A stretch of 49,686 bases of DNA from Alphaproteobacteria bacterium (GTDB taxonomy: Bacteria; Pseudomonadota; Alphaproteobacteria; Rs-D84): the NCBI GenBank assembly GCA_024402715.1, contig JAKSTF010000005.1:1-49686 (forward strand). Reading direction: 5' to 3'. The notes beneath the pieces are model-generated. The model did no database searches, was not told where the DNA came from, and saw only the letters and a list, made by a program, of their open reading frames with translations. A program made the position numbers and the translations under genes. Positions 35,257 to 43,290 of this stretch are shown here, piece after piece (position 1 is the stretch's first letter; every line of letters begins with the position of its first letter).

Positions 35257-37194
35257 ATGCAGGATTTTTTTCGTCGCCAATTTGAAAATAAATTTTTATG
35301 GTTGCCTTTTTTTATGGCCGCTGGGGCAACAGCATATTTTATGATTTCAACCGAACCAAATGCCCTGGCGTGTTATACGGGATTAATAATCTGCATAATT
35401 TCAATATTTATCCATAAACATGTTTGGCTGCAGGCAATTTTTACCATGATATTTGGGTTTTGTTATGCCGCCACATTCACAAATTTAATTAACACACCAA
35501 AATTATCACGTGACATACGCGATATAAATATAACAGGGATTATTACAGATATTGATTATACAAACACAACACCAAAACTATATTTAACCATACCGACCAA
35601 TGATATTTTCACAAACGACAAAACAGCATCTGTCCGTCTATCAATCAGTAATGACCAAACCATTCCAAACATTGGTGATATTATAAACACAAACGTTGCA
35701 CTATTTCGTCCCGACATCCCCGACGTTCCAAACGGTTTCGATTTTGCCCGTTGGGCATACTTCAACAATTTAACCGCAACAGGTTATATAAAATCATATG
35801 AAACAATAAAAAAATCGAATACACATAATATAAAAATATTACGGGCATATATTCACAATCGTGCAAATTCTTTTTTAACGGACGGATTAATTTTAGGCTA
35901 TAAAAACGCAATTAATAAAAATGACAAATCTATTTGGACGACCGCTGGAATCGGACACGTATGGTCAATCAGCGGATTTCATATCACATTAATATCAGGC
36001 TGGCTGTATGTAATATTTTATACAATTTTTCGTATATTTCCGCAAATCACACGTCGCATTCCTGCAAAAATACCCGCAACATTATGCACAGGAATCGGTT
36101 TGATATTTTATCTGATATTATCCGGATCAGCGGTTGCAACAATTCGGGCTTTTTTGATGACAATACTGATATTTTCTGCTGTTATATTCGGCCGACATGC
36201 AATTTCCATTCGCAATATATGTATCGCATTTTGCATATTATTTTTAATAAACCCATATAATGTTATGCAGGTTGGGTTTCAGTTATCATTTTCTGCAATA
36301 TTTGGTCTGACGTGGTTATGGACAGATGTAAATCCCAAAATGCCAGAAAATAAAATTTTAAAAATCATTTACGCTGCATTATTAACTGCAACCGTTGCAA
36401 CAATATTTACCGCCCCATTTGTTATTTCGCATTTTCATACATTCCCGATATATGGAATATTGGGTAATTTAATACTGTTACCAATATTTTCTGTGGCAAT
36501 TATGCCATTGGTTACGCTTGGAACAATTGCAGCTATTTATGGATGGATGGCCCCATTAAACATTGCCCACAATATTTACCAACACACACTTCTTTTGGCA
36601 CAACATATTGGCAATTTTCCAGCATCAAATTTAATCGTCCCCGATATACCAAACATTGCTATGTTTTTTATTATAACGGGTTTTATATGCATAATGTTAT
36701 TACAAACCAAACGACAAATTAATCGATATATGATTGCAGCCATATCTATAATAATTGGTATAATAATAACCATAACATCACCCCGCCCTGTATTTTTTAT
36801 AACAACCGATCACGAATTAGTTGGATTCGTTGAAAATGGTAAAATCAGTTTTAATCATGCCCGCAACAGTCATCATAAATCTGCATTTGATACATGGCGA
36901 CAAATAAGCGGCGAAATAAATGATGGCAAAAACAAACGGCACACCGCCCAAAACGGTATTCATACATACAGCAACGATAATTTCAAATTAGTATATATAC
37001 AAAAATTTGTTCCATTGTTGAAAAATATTGAATCATTATGCAATGACAAAACATTGCAATATATTGTTTCATATTTCGATATTTATGCACCACAATGTCA
37101 CGCAAAAATTTTATATGACGGTTTCACAATTGCACCAAACGGCACAATAAAATATATCATTAGTCATCGGCGCTGGCATAATCAGCCGAAATAA
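35257..37194 (+). CDS. comEC: ComEC/Rec2 family DNA-uptake channel protein
   Basis: 645 residues: two N-terminal spans, a soluble OB-like (DUF4131) segment (~85-195), then the polytopic Competence domain with GHVWSISGFHITLISGW (~230) and GFQLSFSAIFGL (~345). The C-terminal ~130 residues are soluble and short, without a metallo-beta-lactamase HxHxDH motif, as in alphaproteobacterial ComEC. The protein forms the inner-membrane channel for single-stranded DNA import in competent bacteria; no other competence gene is nearby. The 3' end overlaps convergent truA by 35 bases. Confidence 0.88.
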   Translation: MQDFFRRQFENKFLWLPFFMAAGATAYFMISTEPNALACYTGLIICIISIFIHKHVWLQAIFTMIFGFCYAATFTNLINTPKLSRDIRDINITGIITDIDYTNTTPKLYLTIPTNDIFTNDKTASVRLSISNDQTIPNIGDIINTNVALFRPDIPDVPNGFDFARWAYFNNLTATGYIKSYETIKKSNTHNIKILRAYIHNRANSFLTDGLILGYKNAINKNDKSIWTTAGIGHVWSISGFHITLISGWLYVIFYTIFRIFPQITRRIPAKIPATLCTGIGLIFYLILSGSAVATIRAFLMTILIFSAVIFGRHAISIRNICIAFCILFLINPYNVMQVGFQLSFSAIFGLTWLWTDVNPKMPENKILKIIYAALLTATVATIFTAPFVISHFHTFPIYGILGNLILLPIFSVAIMPLVTLGTIAAIYGWMAPLNIAHNIYQHTLLLAQHIGNFPASNLIVPDIPNIAMFFIITGFICIMLLQTKRQINRYMIAAISIIIGIIITITSPRPVFFITTDHELVGFVENGKISFNHARNSHHKSAFDTWRQISGEINDGKNKRHTAQNGIHTYSNDNFKLVYIQKFVPLLKNIESLCNDKTLQYIVSYFDIYAPQCHAKILYDGFTIAPNGTIKYIISHRRWHNQPK

Positions 37195-37903
37195 AATACA
37201 ACCCCGCTGCTGGTGCAGTTGGTCCAGCGGCAGACCGATTTTTTGCGGCAAATATTTCATTTATATTATATGGTTTCCCCAACCCAATTTCTATCAACGT
37301 TCCAACCATATTTCGTACCTGATGATGCAAAAAAGAACGTGCAGAAAATTCAAAAATAATTTCATCCCCATCTATGGTTATTTCACATTTATCCATCGTT
37401 TTTATTGGACTGCGAGCCTGACATTCACTGCTGCGAAAACTGGTAAAATCATGTTTTCCAATCAATTGCATTGCCGCCCCACGCATTGCTTCAACATCTA
37501 ATTTACGTGGCACCCACCATACACGATTTTTTGTTAAAACCGGTGGGGCACTACGATTTAACACAACATATTTATAATGACGGGCAATGCAATCAAAACG
37601 GGCATGAAAATCAACTGCGACATTATCACATGATAATATTGTTACTGGTTTATCATTTAAATAAAAATTAGCCGCACGCATTACAGTATTTGCGTCAAAA
37701 TCACCATCTAAATCAAAATGTGCAACCATTGACACCGCATGCACCCCGGCATCAGTTCGCCCAGCCCCAACAACATCAGGACGCATACCGCAAAATTTTT
37801 CAATTGCGTCTTTTAACAAAGATTGAACAGATGGACCCTGACGGTTTTCCTGCCAACCGATTAAATCAGTTCCATCATATTCAATATTTACCCTATACCG
37901 CAT
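37160..37903 (-). CDS. truA: tRNA pseudouridine synthase A
   Basis: 247 residues. TruA converts U38-40 of the anticodon arm to pseudouridine. The catalytic Asp51 lies in GAGRTDAGVHA; also present are RHYKYVV, HDFTSFR and FLHHQVRNMVGTL. It is the last gene of rmuC-def-fmt-(Cys-rich)-truA, beginning 5 bases after the preceding stop. Confidence 0.97.
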   Translation of the reverse strand: MRYRVNIEYDGTDLIGWQENRQGPSVQSLLKDAIEKFCGMRPDVVGAGRTDAGVHAVSMVAHFDLDGDFDANTVMRAANFYLNDKPVTILSCDNVAVDFHARFDCIARHYKYVVLNRSAPPVLTKNRVWWVPRKLDVEAMRGAAMQLIGKHDFTSFRSSECQARSPIKTMDKCEITIDGDEIIFEFSARSFLHHQVRNMVGTLIEIGLGKPYNINEIFAAKNRSAAGPTAPAAGLYFISADYASADD

Positions 37904-37908
37904 AATTA

Positions 37909-38262
37909 TTATCTTTGACGATTACGATAATTTCCAGACAAAACAAAATTTGAGCACGTTTCATTCCATTTTACACAACGTGGTCCAAACACTTCAACAC
38001 GAAGTGAAGTCACATCAAAACATATCCGTTCATTTGAATGATTATACGGTCCTGAATTTTCACAATACAAACAAATTTTTGGAACATCAACTGAACGAAC
38101 TGATTTACACCCATCGCATTTGTGTGATGATGTTAACATTTTTTCACAATTATTACAATTATTATGGTCAACACACCCCATACATTCACACAATCCATTA
38201 TTGTTAAATTTAGATAATTCAACACGTGTTTCAAATTTACCACACAAATTCGTTTTTGACAT
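37909..38262 (-). CDS. Cys-rich zinc-ribbon-like small protein, unknown function
   Basis: 117 residues from ATG 38262; AGGGGAA, embedded in the end of fmt, gives a good Shine-Dalgarno, so the longer frame to 38319 is rejected. There are 13 Cys, including four CxxC pairs (27/30, 36/39, 49/52, 64/67), suggesting two zinc-ribbon/treble-clef units. There is no signal peptide or membrane span. It is embedded in a translation-related operon between fmt and truA with tight spacing on both sides (2 and 5 bases). I do not recognise the family. Confidence 0.7.
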   Translation of the reverse strand: MSKTNLCGKFETRVELSKFNNNGLCECMGCVDHNNCNNCEKMLTSSHKCDGCKSVRSVDVPKICLYCENSGPYNHSNERICFDVTSLRVEVFGPRCVKWNETCSNFVLSGNYRNRQR

Positions 38263-38264
38263 TA

Positions 38265-39071
38265 CTATTCCCCTAATTTTATATCCGCACCATGCAGACC
38301 ATTTACAAAACTTTTCCAATCCATAGACTTTTTTCCAGCCGGCTGTAATTGAATAATATCCAATTTATCACCATTAACGCGCGTTTGCAAAATTTTTACA
38401 TCCATACCATTTATTTTTGTTCGTCCCGCCCCCAATGCACGTATTTGATTATGAATATCACACACTGATTTTGACCAATCAATAATTTCATCGGCACCCG
38501 TAAATTTACGTGTAAATGTCGGCTGTCCATTTTGTTTGATTGCACCATACGCAGTCGGATTCTCCAAATATTTTACCAACATTTGTGATCCAATTTCAGA
38601 CACACGTTTTTCAACAATTTCATTTGTATCATTTTCATCAATTTCAAATTCACATCGCATATAAATGTCGCCGGCATCTAAATCAGGGGTTATTTGCATT
38701 AAACATACGCTGGATTTTTTATCACCATTATAAATAGCCGTCTTAATTGGTGATGGACCGCGATATTTTGGTAAGTCACTGGGGTGAATATTTATACACG
38801 GCGCACTGTCCAATACATTATCACGTAATATAGCCCCATATGAAACAACAACAACCATATCCGGTGAAAAATTATATTCCGATGTTTTATGAAAAACGGG
38901 CAAGCCATATTTATCCGCCCAAACATGAACAGGCGATTTGGTTAAAATTTGCTTTCGTCCTTGGGGCTTTGGCATGCGTGTAAAAACCGCCATTATTTCA
39001 TGTCCTGCGGCATGCAACGCCTCAAACATAGGAACAACAAAATCATTTGTTCCCATCAATACTAATTTCAT
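38265..39071 (-). CDS. fmt: Methionyl-tRNA formyltransferase
   Basis: Adds a formyl group to Met-tRNA(fMet) using 10-formyl-tetrahydrofolate. 268 residues, shorter than the usual ~310, with the deficit in the C-terminal OB domain. The catalytic set is present: INIHPSDLP (Asn, His) and LDAGD (Asp), plus the YRGPSPI loop. It overlaps def by four bases (ATGA) and acts with it: Fmt adds, Def removes, the formyl group. Confidence 0.95.
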   Translation of the reverse strand: MKLVLMGTNDFVVPMFEALHAAGHEIMAVFTRMPKPQGRKQILTKSPVHVWADKYGLPVFHKTSEYNFSPDMVVVVSYGAILRDNVLDSAPCINIHPSDLPKYRGPSPIKTAIYNGDKKSSVCLMQITPDLDAGDIYMRCEFEIDENDTNEIVEKRVSEIGSQMLVKYLENPTAYGAIKQNGQPTFTRKFTGADEIIDWSKSVCDIHNQIRALGAGRTKINGMDVKILQTRVNGDKLDIIQLQPAGKKSMDWKSFVNGLHGADIKLGE

Positions 39072-39577
39072 TTTTTATGTCTCCGAACCTTGCGCATAAC
39101 CATTTCCCGATGAACGGGTGATAAATAATCGATAAATAATTTTCCATCCAAATGATCTGTTTCATGTTGAACAATACGGGCGGGCAATCCGGACATTTCA
39201 GCCTGCATACGCTCACCAGATTCGTTTGTCCAGACAACAACAACCGCATCAGGGCGCACAACATGCGAAAATACCGGCAAGTTATCAGGTCCTAAAACAG
39301 ATAAACACCCCTCTTCCATTTTGCACGTTTTGGTACTGCGTGATATTATTTCAGGGTTAATCATTTTAAACACCTGATTAGTATCAGGATCCGTCATAAC
39401 CAAAAAACGCGATGTAATACCAACCTGGGGGGCGGCTAAACCAACCCCACTTTGTTCACGCATCATTTCAACCATTTTGTCTAAGACATTTAATAAATCG
39501 TCTGTAATTACATCAACCGGTGTACATTTTTGACGTAACACCAAATCACCGCACAAACGCATCTGTAAATCATTCAT
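39068..39577 (-). CDS. def: Peptide deformylase
   Basis: 169 residues from ATG 39577 (39580 also possible). It removes N-formyl groups from nascent proteins. The metal site is complete: GVGLAAPQ (44-51), EGCLS (89-93) with the Cys ligand and HETDH (138-142). EGCLSVLG replaces the usual EGCLSVPG. The start overlaps the rmuC 3' end by about eight bases, indicating coupling. Confidence 0.96.
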   Translation of the reverse strand: MNDLQMRLCGDLVLRQKCTPVDVITDDLLNVLDKMVEMMREQSGVGLAAPQVGITSRFLVMTDPDTNQVFKMINPEIISRSTKTCKMEEGCLSVLGPDNLPVFSHVVRPDAVVVVWTNESGERMQAEMSGLPARIVQHETDHLDGKLFIDYLSPVHREMVMRKVRRHKK

Positions 39578-40808
39578 CATCTTCATCATCCATTTTTCCA
39601 CCAGCAATCGCCAAATTTTTCGAAACCGTTAATCCACCCTGTTTCTTTATTTTTTCGAACCAACCAGATATACTGCCACGGCCATCTGTTAACTTATTTA
39701 AACCACCATCATATGCAGCCTTGGCACGATTTAATTCATCCCCAATTTTTTTATAATCTTCGGTAAAACCCGCATACTTATCATACAATTTTTCTGCATA
39801 TTCAACAATCTTACTGACATTTTGATTTTGTTTTTCAATTTTCATCAATGTATCAATTGTTCGTAACATTGGCAACAATAACGATGGGGTCGCTATTGTA
39901 ACACCACGATCAAATGCAAACTTATAAATATCATCCTGATCACGATTCATCAATTCAATATACGCATGTTCCAACGGCATAAACATACAAACATAATCAA
40001 ACTTTCTGTCAACCACCTGATTATAATTTTTATCACCCAATTCCACAATATGCTTTTTCGTTGCATCAACGAATGCACGCCACAATCGATGTTTTTCTCC
40101 AGGATCTTCGGACGACAAATAATCCATGTAACTGTTCAAAGACATTTTAGCATCAACCACAAAATGTTTGTCACCAGGCATATGAACAATATAATCTGGG
40201 ATATCATGACCACCAGATAAATGTTTCTGGGCATCATACTGAACACCAGGGGTCCATCCTAATATTTCAAATAAACGTTCAACCTGTATTTCACCCCAAT
40301 TACCCTGTAATTTTTTCTTACCACGCAAAGCATCTGTTAAATCTGATGCCTCTTTCTTCAAAGCCATGCTTGATTCCAACATATTTTTTATCTGACTTTC
40401 TAATGTAGCCCGATTTTCAGTTGAATTTTTTAACACATCTTTGATTTGTTTATTAAATTCTTCCGTTAATTTTTCAATTTGCACACGAAATGGTGTAATT
40501 GTCGTATTTAAATTTTGCGTTTGTTCAGCATTTGCATTTTTACGGGTTTGTTCCAAAACAGCAATTGATATATTTTTAAATTCCGCCATCATTTTACCGC
40601 GCATATCTTCTAAATTTTTCACCCGTTCATCAGCAGCACCAGCCCGTGCGATTAATTGCCGATTTTCTTGTTGAATATGGGCAATTTGTTCCTTTAACAA
40701 TTTAATTGCCCCCGCATCAACAGACACCTTAGTATTCATTAATCGCGCAATTACACCACCAAATACCAAACCCAAAGCAAAACCAATTAACAATGACTGT
40801 AAATCCAT
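39570..40808 (-). CDS. rmuC: DNA recombination protein RmuC
   Basis: 412 residues from ATG 40808 (AAGGGG seven bases upstream). An N-terminal membrane anchor (residues ~4-22), a coiled coil (30-165), then the conserved RmuC nuclease-like domain with LRGKKKLQGNWGEIQVERLFE, FVVDAKMSLNSYMDY and YVCMFMPLEHAYIE. RmuC limits inversion of short inverted repeats. It ends in an acidic tail (MDDEDDE) overlapping def. First gene of the operon ending with truA. Confidence 0.95.
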   Translation of the reverse strand: MDLQSLLIGFALGLVFGGVIARLMNTKVSVDAGAIKLLKEQIAHIQQENRQLIARAGAADERVKNLEDMRGKMMAEFKNISIAVLEQTRKNANAEQTQNLNTTITPFRVQIEKLTEEFNKQIKDVLKNSTENRATLESQIKNMLESSMALKKEASDLTDALRGKKKLQGNWGEIQVERLFEILGWTPGVQYDAQKHLSGGHDIPDYIVHMPGDKHFVVDAKMSLNSYMDYLSSEDPGEKHRLWRAFVDATKKHIVELGDKNYNQVVDRKFDYVCMFMPLEHAYIELMNRDQDDIYKFAFDRGVTIATPSLLLPMLRTIDTLMKIEKQNQNVSKIVEYAEKLYDKYAGFTEDYKKIGDELNRAKAAYDGGLNKLTDGRGSISGWFEKIKKQGGLTVSKNLAIAGGKMDDEDDE

Positions 40809-40862
40809 AAAAAACCCCTTAGACCAGATTATAAAATAAAAAAAACAGATATCAAGCATGCC

Positions 40863-40895
40863 AAAAAATAATCTGCCAAAACGGCAGATTATTTA
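40863..40895 (-). terminator. Intrinsic terminator overlapping the DUF262-HNH stop codon
   Basis: 11-bp stem AATAATCTGCC/GGCAGATTATT (40867-40877/40883-40893); the TAA stop (40889-40891) lies inside the stem. ATTTTTTGG follows on the minus strand. Confidence 0.88.
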
Positions 40896-41992
40896 TCCGA
40901 TTTTTCACGGTTATGTTTGCGACACAGCATAACGCAATTATCTTCGGTGGTTTGCCCACCACGGGACCATGGGATATCGTGATCACCCTCCATTTCTTCA
41001 AATGCCCAACATTTATTTTCATTTTGTGTCCCACGACACATGGGGCAAATACCCTTTTGGCGTTCATATACAGTGCGTTTTATATTGTCATCAAATTGGC
41101 GCAGATTTAAATGCTTTGAATCATTATCAAAAACATATTCGTATATACCACGTTTATTTTCAACCTCGCTATCACTCATCAATTTAAAGACTGTTTTTTC
41201 CAATTCATCGGCATCATATTGATTTGCATGATATGTGTTATAAAGTTTTCCCCAATCAACAGATTTCATTTCTTTGCGATATTTCGGAAACAGCAACTTT
41301 ATCCAATTTATAACAGCGGTAAAATACATCCACAACTCGTTATCATTTGAATCAAGTTGATGTGCGTTCATATAAGATTCTATTTTTCCATCTGATATCC
41401 ACGATAAAACAGTTTCCAAGCCTTCCTGTCGGTTCCATTTTGCGTTTATATATTTATCGCCAATGGATTGTGCCGGGTTATTATTTTTAGAAAAGTGCTT
41501 TTTAGCCGCCATCAACCATGGTCCCCGATATGTGGCATTGCGTAATTCTTGGTCGGATAATTTTTCGCCGGCGATATTTATTGTTCGGAACCATTCCAGT
41601 TTTTCAGAATCTGTTCCGTCACTGCAAACATAGACCTGTAATTGATAGTTTAATATTTGTTCCTGTTCGTCTGTTTCCAACGAATCAAATTGTCGATCAT
41701 TTATTGAAAAATATCCGTTTACATATTGGCATATTGATATGGTTCGTTGTTGTCCGTCCAGTATTTCAAATTGATTATCACCATTATCAACCCAATACAT
41801 AACATTTAATGGGAAACCCTTTCGCACAGAATCAATAACAGAATCACGTTGTTTGTCATGATATACAAATTCACGTTGATATGCCGGCCGCACATCCAAA
41901 TTTCCGCCGTATGCGACAACGCCATCTTCCAAATTATCAACATAGCCGTTGGCCAATTCACGAACAGTAATCGGTTTTAATTCAATCTTCAT
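40889..41992 (-). CDS. DUF262 (GmrSD-type) protein with C-terminal HNH nuclease
   Basis: 367 residues from ATG 41992 (AAAGGA nine bases upstream). The N-terminal DUF262 domain has RPAYQREFVYHDKQRDSV and the ParB/GmrS-like nucleotide-binding ILDGQQRT (77-84). The C-terminus is an HNH module: CPMC (316-319), GDHDIPWSRGG with Asp337-His338, Asn352 and CRKHN with His360, all catalytic positions intact. GmrSD-type type IV enzymes normally carry DUF1524 instead; here a McrA-like HNH is fused. It overlaps the methyltransferase by 11 bases, so it is the likely restriction partner. Confidence 0.85.
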   Translation of the reverse strand: MKIELKPITVRELANGYVDNLEDGVVAYGGNLDVRPAYQREFVYHDKQRDSVIDSVRKGFPLNVMYWVDNGDNQFEILDGQQRTISICQYVNGYFSINDRQFDSLETDEQEQILNYQLQVYVCSDGTDSEKLEWFRTINIAGEKLSDQELRNATYRGPWLMAAKKHFSKNNNPAQSIGDKYINAKWNRQEGLETVLSWISDGKIESYMNAHQLDSNDNELWMYFTAVINWIKLLFPKYRKEMKSVDWGKLYNTYHANQYDADELEKTVFKLMSDSEVENKRGIYEYVFDNDSKHLNLRQFDDNIKRTVYERQKGICPMCRGTQNENKCWAFEEMEGDHDIPWSRGGQTTEDNCVMLCRKHNREKSDK

Positions 41993-42983
41993 TTTTTGTA
42001 TCCTTTTTTCTGCGAATATAAATTCTTCTATATAATGTTTTTCCATTTACAACATTGTCTAAATTTCCTAAAACACCCCAATGATCCAACTGTATAATCT
42101 CAAATTGCTCTGGATTGTATTTATCCAAGAAAGTAATTGGAACACCCATGATTTCATAATAATCAACGGGTATATCAGCGGTATTATTTATATTTATTGC
42201 ATCATAATTATCGTATTTTGGAAAATCATTTTCATTGCCATAATAGTTTTTATAATTTTTGGGAATGAATTCGTCATGACGTTTTGAATAATCAAGATTT
42301 GTGTACCACCGAACACCCTTTACACGAATATATTTTTTACCGTTTTCGTCTATTCTGTAACCAACAGCATTTATTGGGTATGAATCTGGCACACCAAATT
42401 CTCTATCGCCACTATGAATGCTTTCGCCCAACCACATTTTATTTTCTTTTATCAGTGGGAAAATTTCTTTATATGTAACTGCGTTTATGTTTCCAATAAT
42501 TAAAAATTTTTTATTGTATTCCATTAACTGTGCAACATATTCACGAAACAACGAAAACGGCGGATTGGTGACGACAATATCCGATTGTTTTAATAATTCA
42601 ATACATTCTGGACTGCGAAAATCACCATTGGAAAATAACATTTCTTTTGTTTCAACATCTTGGCGGTTTATTTTGCCGTCACCATTTACATCACGACCAC
42701 GTGTTATTGTTAAAATATATGACTTTTTATTTTCATCTGCTTCATAGTGTGTACATATCAGTTTTTTCAACCCCAACACCGAAAAATTATCGGCAAAATA
42801 TTTGAAAAAATTTGACTCGGTCGGGTCATCACAATTACAAAATACAACCATATCTTTGAAATGGTTGTGTTTTGATAAATGGTTATAATTGTTTAACTCT
42901 TTTTCAATATCACTGCGTTGGGTATAAAATTCATCGTTTTTCCCTTTGCGTGCATTCGTTAACGCCCCCGTTGTATTCGCCAT
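41982..42983 (-). CDS. EcoRI-family adenine-specific DNA methyltransferase
   Basis: 333 residues from ATG 42983; the longer frame to 43091 runs through the structured leader. Features: NDEFYTQRSDIEKEL near the N-terminus, VVFCNCDDPTESNF, and the amino-methyltransferase catalytic motif IVVTNPPFSLF (NPPF 140-143), matching the EcoRI methylase family (N6-adenine). An EF-hand-like DVNGDGKINRQD (98-109) lies between them. The Shine-Dalgarno is GGGGCG. First gene of a two-gene unit with DUF262-HNH. Target sequence cannot be inferred. Confidence 0.88.
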   Translation of the reverse strand: MANTTGALTNARKGKNDEFYTQRSDIEKELNNYNHLSKHNHFKDMVVFCNCDDPTESNFFKYFADNFSVLGLKKLICTHYEADENKKSYILTITRGRDVNGDGKINRQDVETKEMLFSNGDFRSPECIELLKQSDIVVTNPPFSLFREYVAQLMEYNKKFLIIGNINAVTYKEIFPLIKENKMWLGESIHSGDREFGVPDSYPINAVGYRIDENGKKYIRVKGVRWYTNLDYSKRHDEFIPKNYKNYYGNENDFPKYDNYDAININNTADIPVDYYEIMGVPITFLDKYNPEQFEIIQLDHWGVLGNLDNVVNGKTLYRRIYIRRKKDTKNED

Positions 42984-43000
42984 TTTCGCCCCGATTTTTA

Positions 43001-43030
43001 TAAAAATAAACCGCCAACAGAAATGGCGGT
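43001..43030 (-). terminator. Intrinsic terminator just upstream of the methyltransferase
   Basis: ACCGCCA/TGGCGGT stem (43010-43016/43024-43030), followed on the minus strand by TTATTTTTA. The ATG is only 17 bases beyond the T-tract. Confidence 0.8.
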
Positions 43031-43225
43031 CGGGGTGTTGGTAAATCACTATATCGTTGATTCTGTTGACCTTTGGGTAACCCCTGAACATACGTCAACA
43101 GCACACCCGACCATAATAATCGGGTTTATAACGGTGCAAAAAACACCGAAACATCGGATTACGATGCTTTCGCACCGGATATAGAGGACTTACCACAGTC
43201 CCGAACCCAATTCCCATTGGATTCA
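43001..43225 (-). ncRNA. Structured leader RNA with terminator/antiterminator-like helices
   Basis: A promoter-driven stretch upstream of the methyltransferase with many perfect helices: 43207-43211/43216-43220, 43186-43190/43197-43201, 43132-43137/43172-43177 enclosing 43152-43156/43162-43166, and an 8-bp stem 43063-43070/43094-43101. Segment 43106-43112 can pair either with 43120-43124 (first 5 bases) or, over 7 bp, with 43028-43034, which overlaps the terminator stem. It may be a cis-acting attenuator or a stand-alone RNA. It does not match tmRNA, RNase P or SRP RNA hallmarks I know. Confidence 0.6.
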
Positions 43226-43231
43226 TTTGCT

Positions 43232-43260
43232 ATTTTAACAAATAAAATTTCATTAATCAA
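43232..43260 (-). promoter_or_regulatory. Promoter of the structured leader and RM unit
   Basis: On the minus strand TTGATT (43255-43260), exactly 17 bases, TAAAAT (43232-43237). Predicted start near 43225. The -35 box directly follows the T-tract of the upstream HAD gene terminator. Confidence 0.6.
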
Positions 43261-43290
43261 AAAAATATCGGCAATGTGCCGATATTTTTA
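43255..43290. terminator. Terminator after the HAD phosphatase gene
   Basis: ATATCGGCA/TGCCGATAT stem (43265-43273/43277-43285) with A- and T-runs on both flanks, so it could stop transcripts from either side. It overlaps the HAD stop codon. Confidence 0.85.

Noticed and set aside
42984-43091. N-terminal extension of the methyltransferase
   Set aside because: The extension runs through the terminator and structured leader; family alignment and the GGGGCG site support ATG 42983.
43001-43225. Leader RNA as tmRNA, RNase P RNA or SRP RNA
   Set aside because: No tRNA-like T-arm with CCA or tag frame, no GAGGAAAGTCC-type RNase P core, and no SRP tetraloop/asymmetric-loop motif. 6S RNA could not be excluded.
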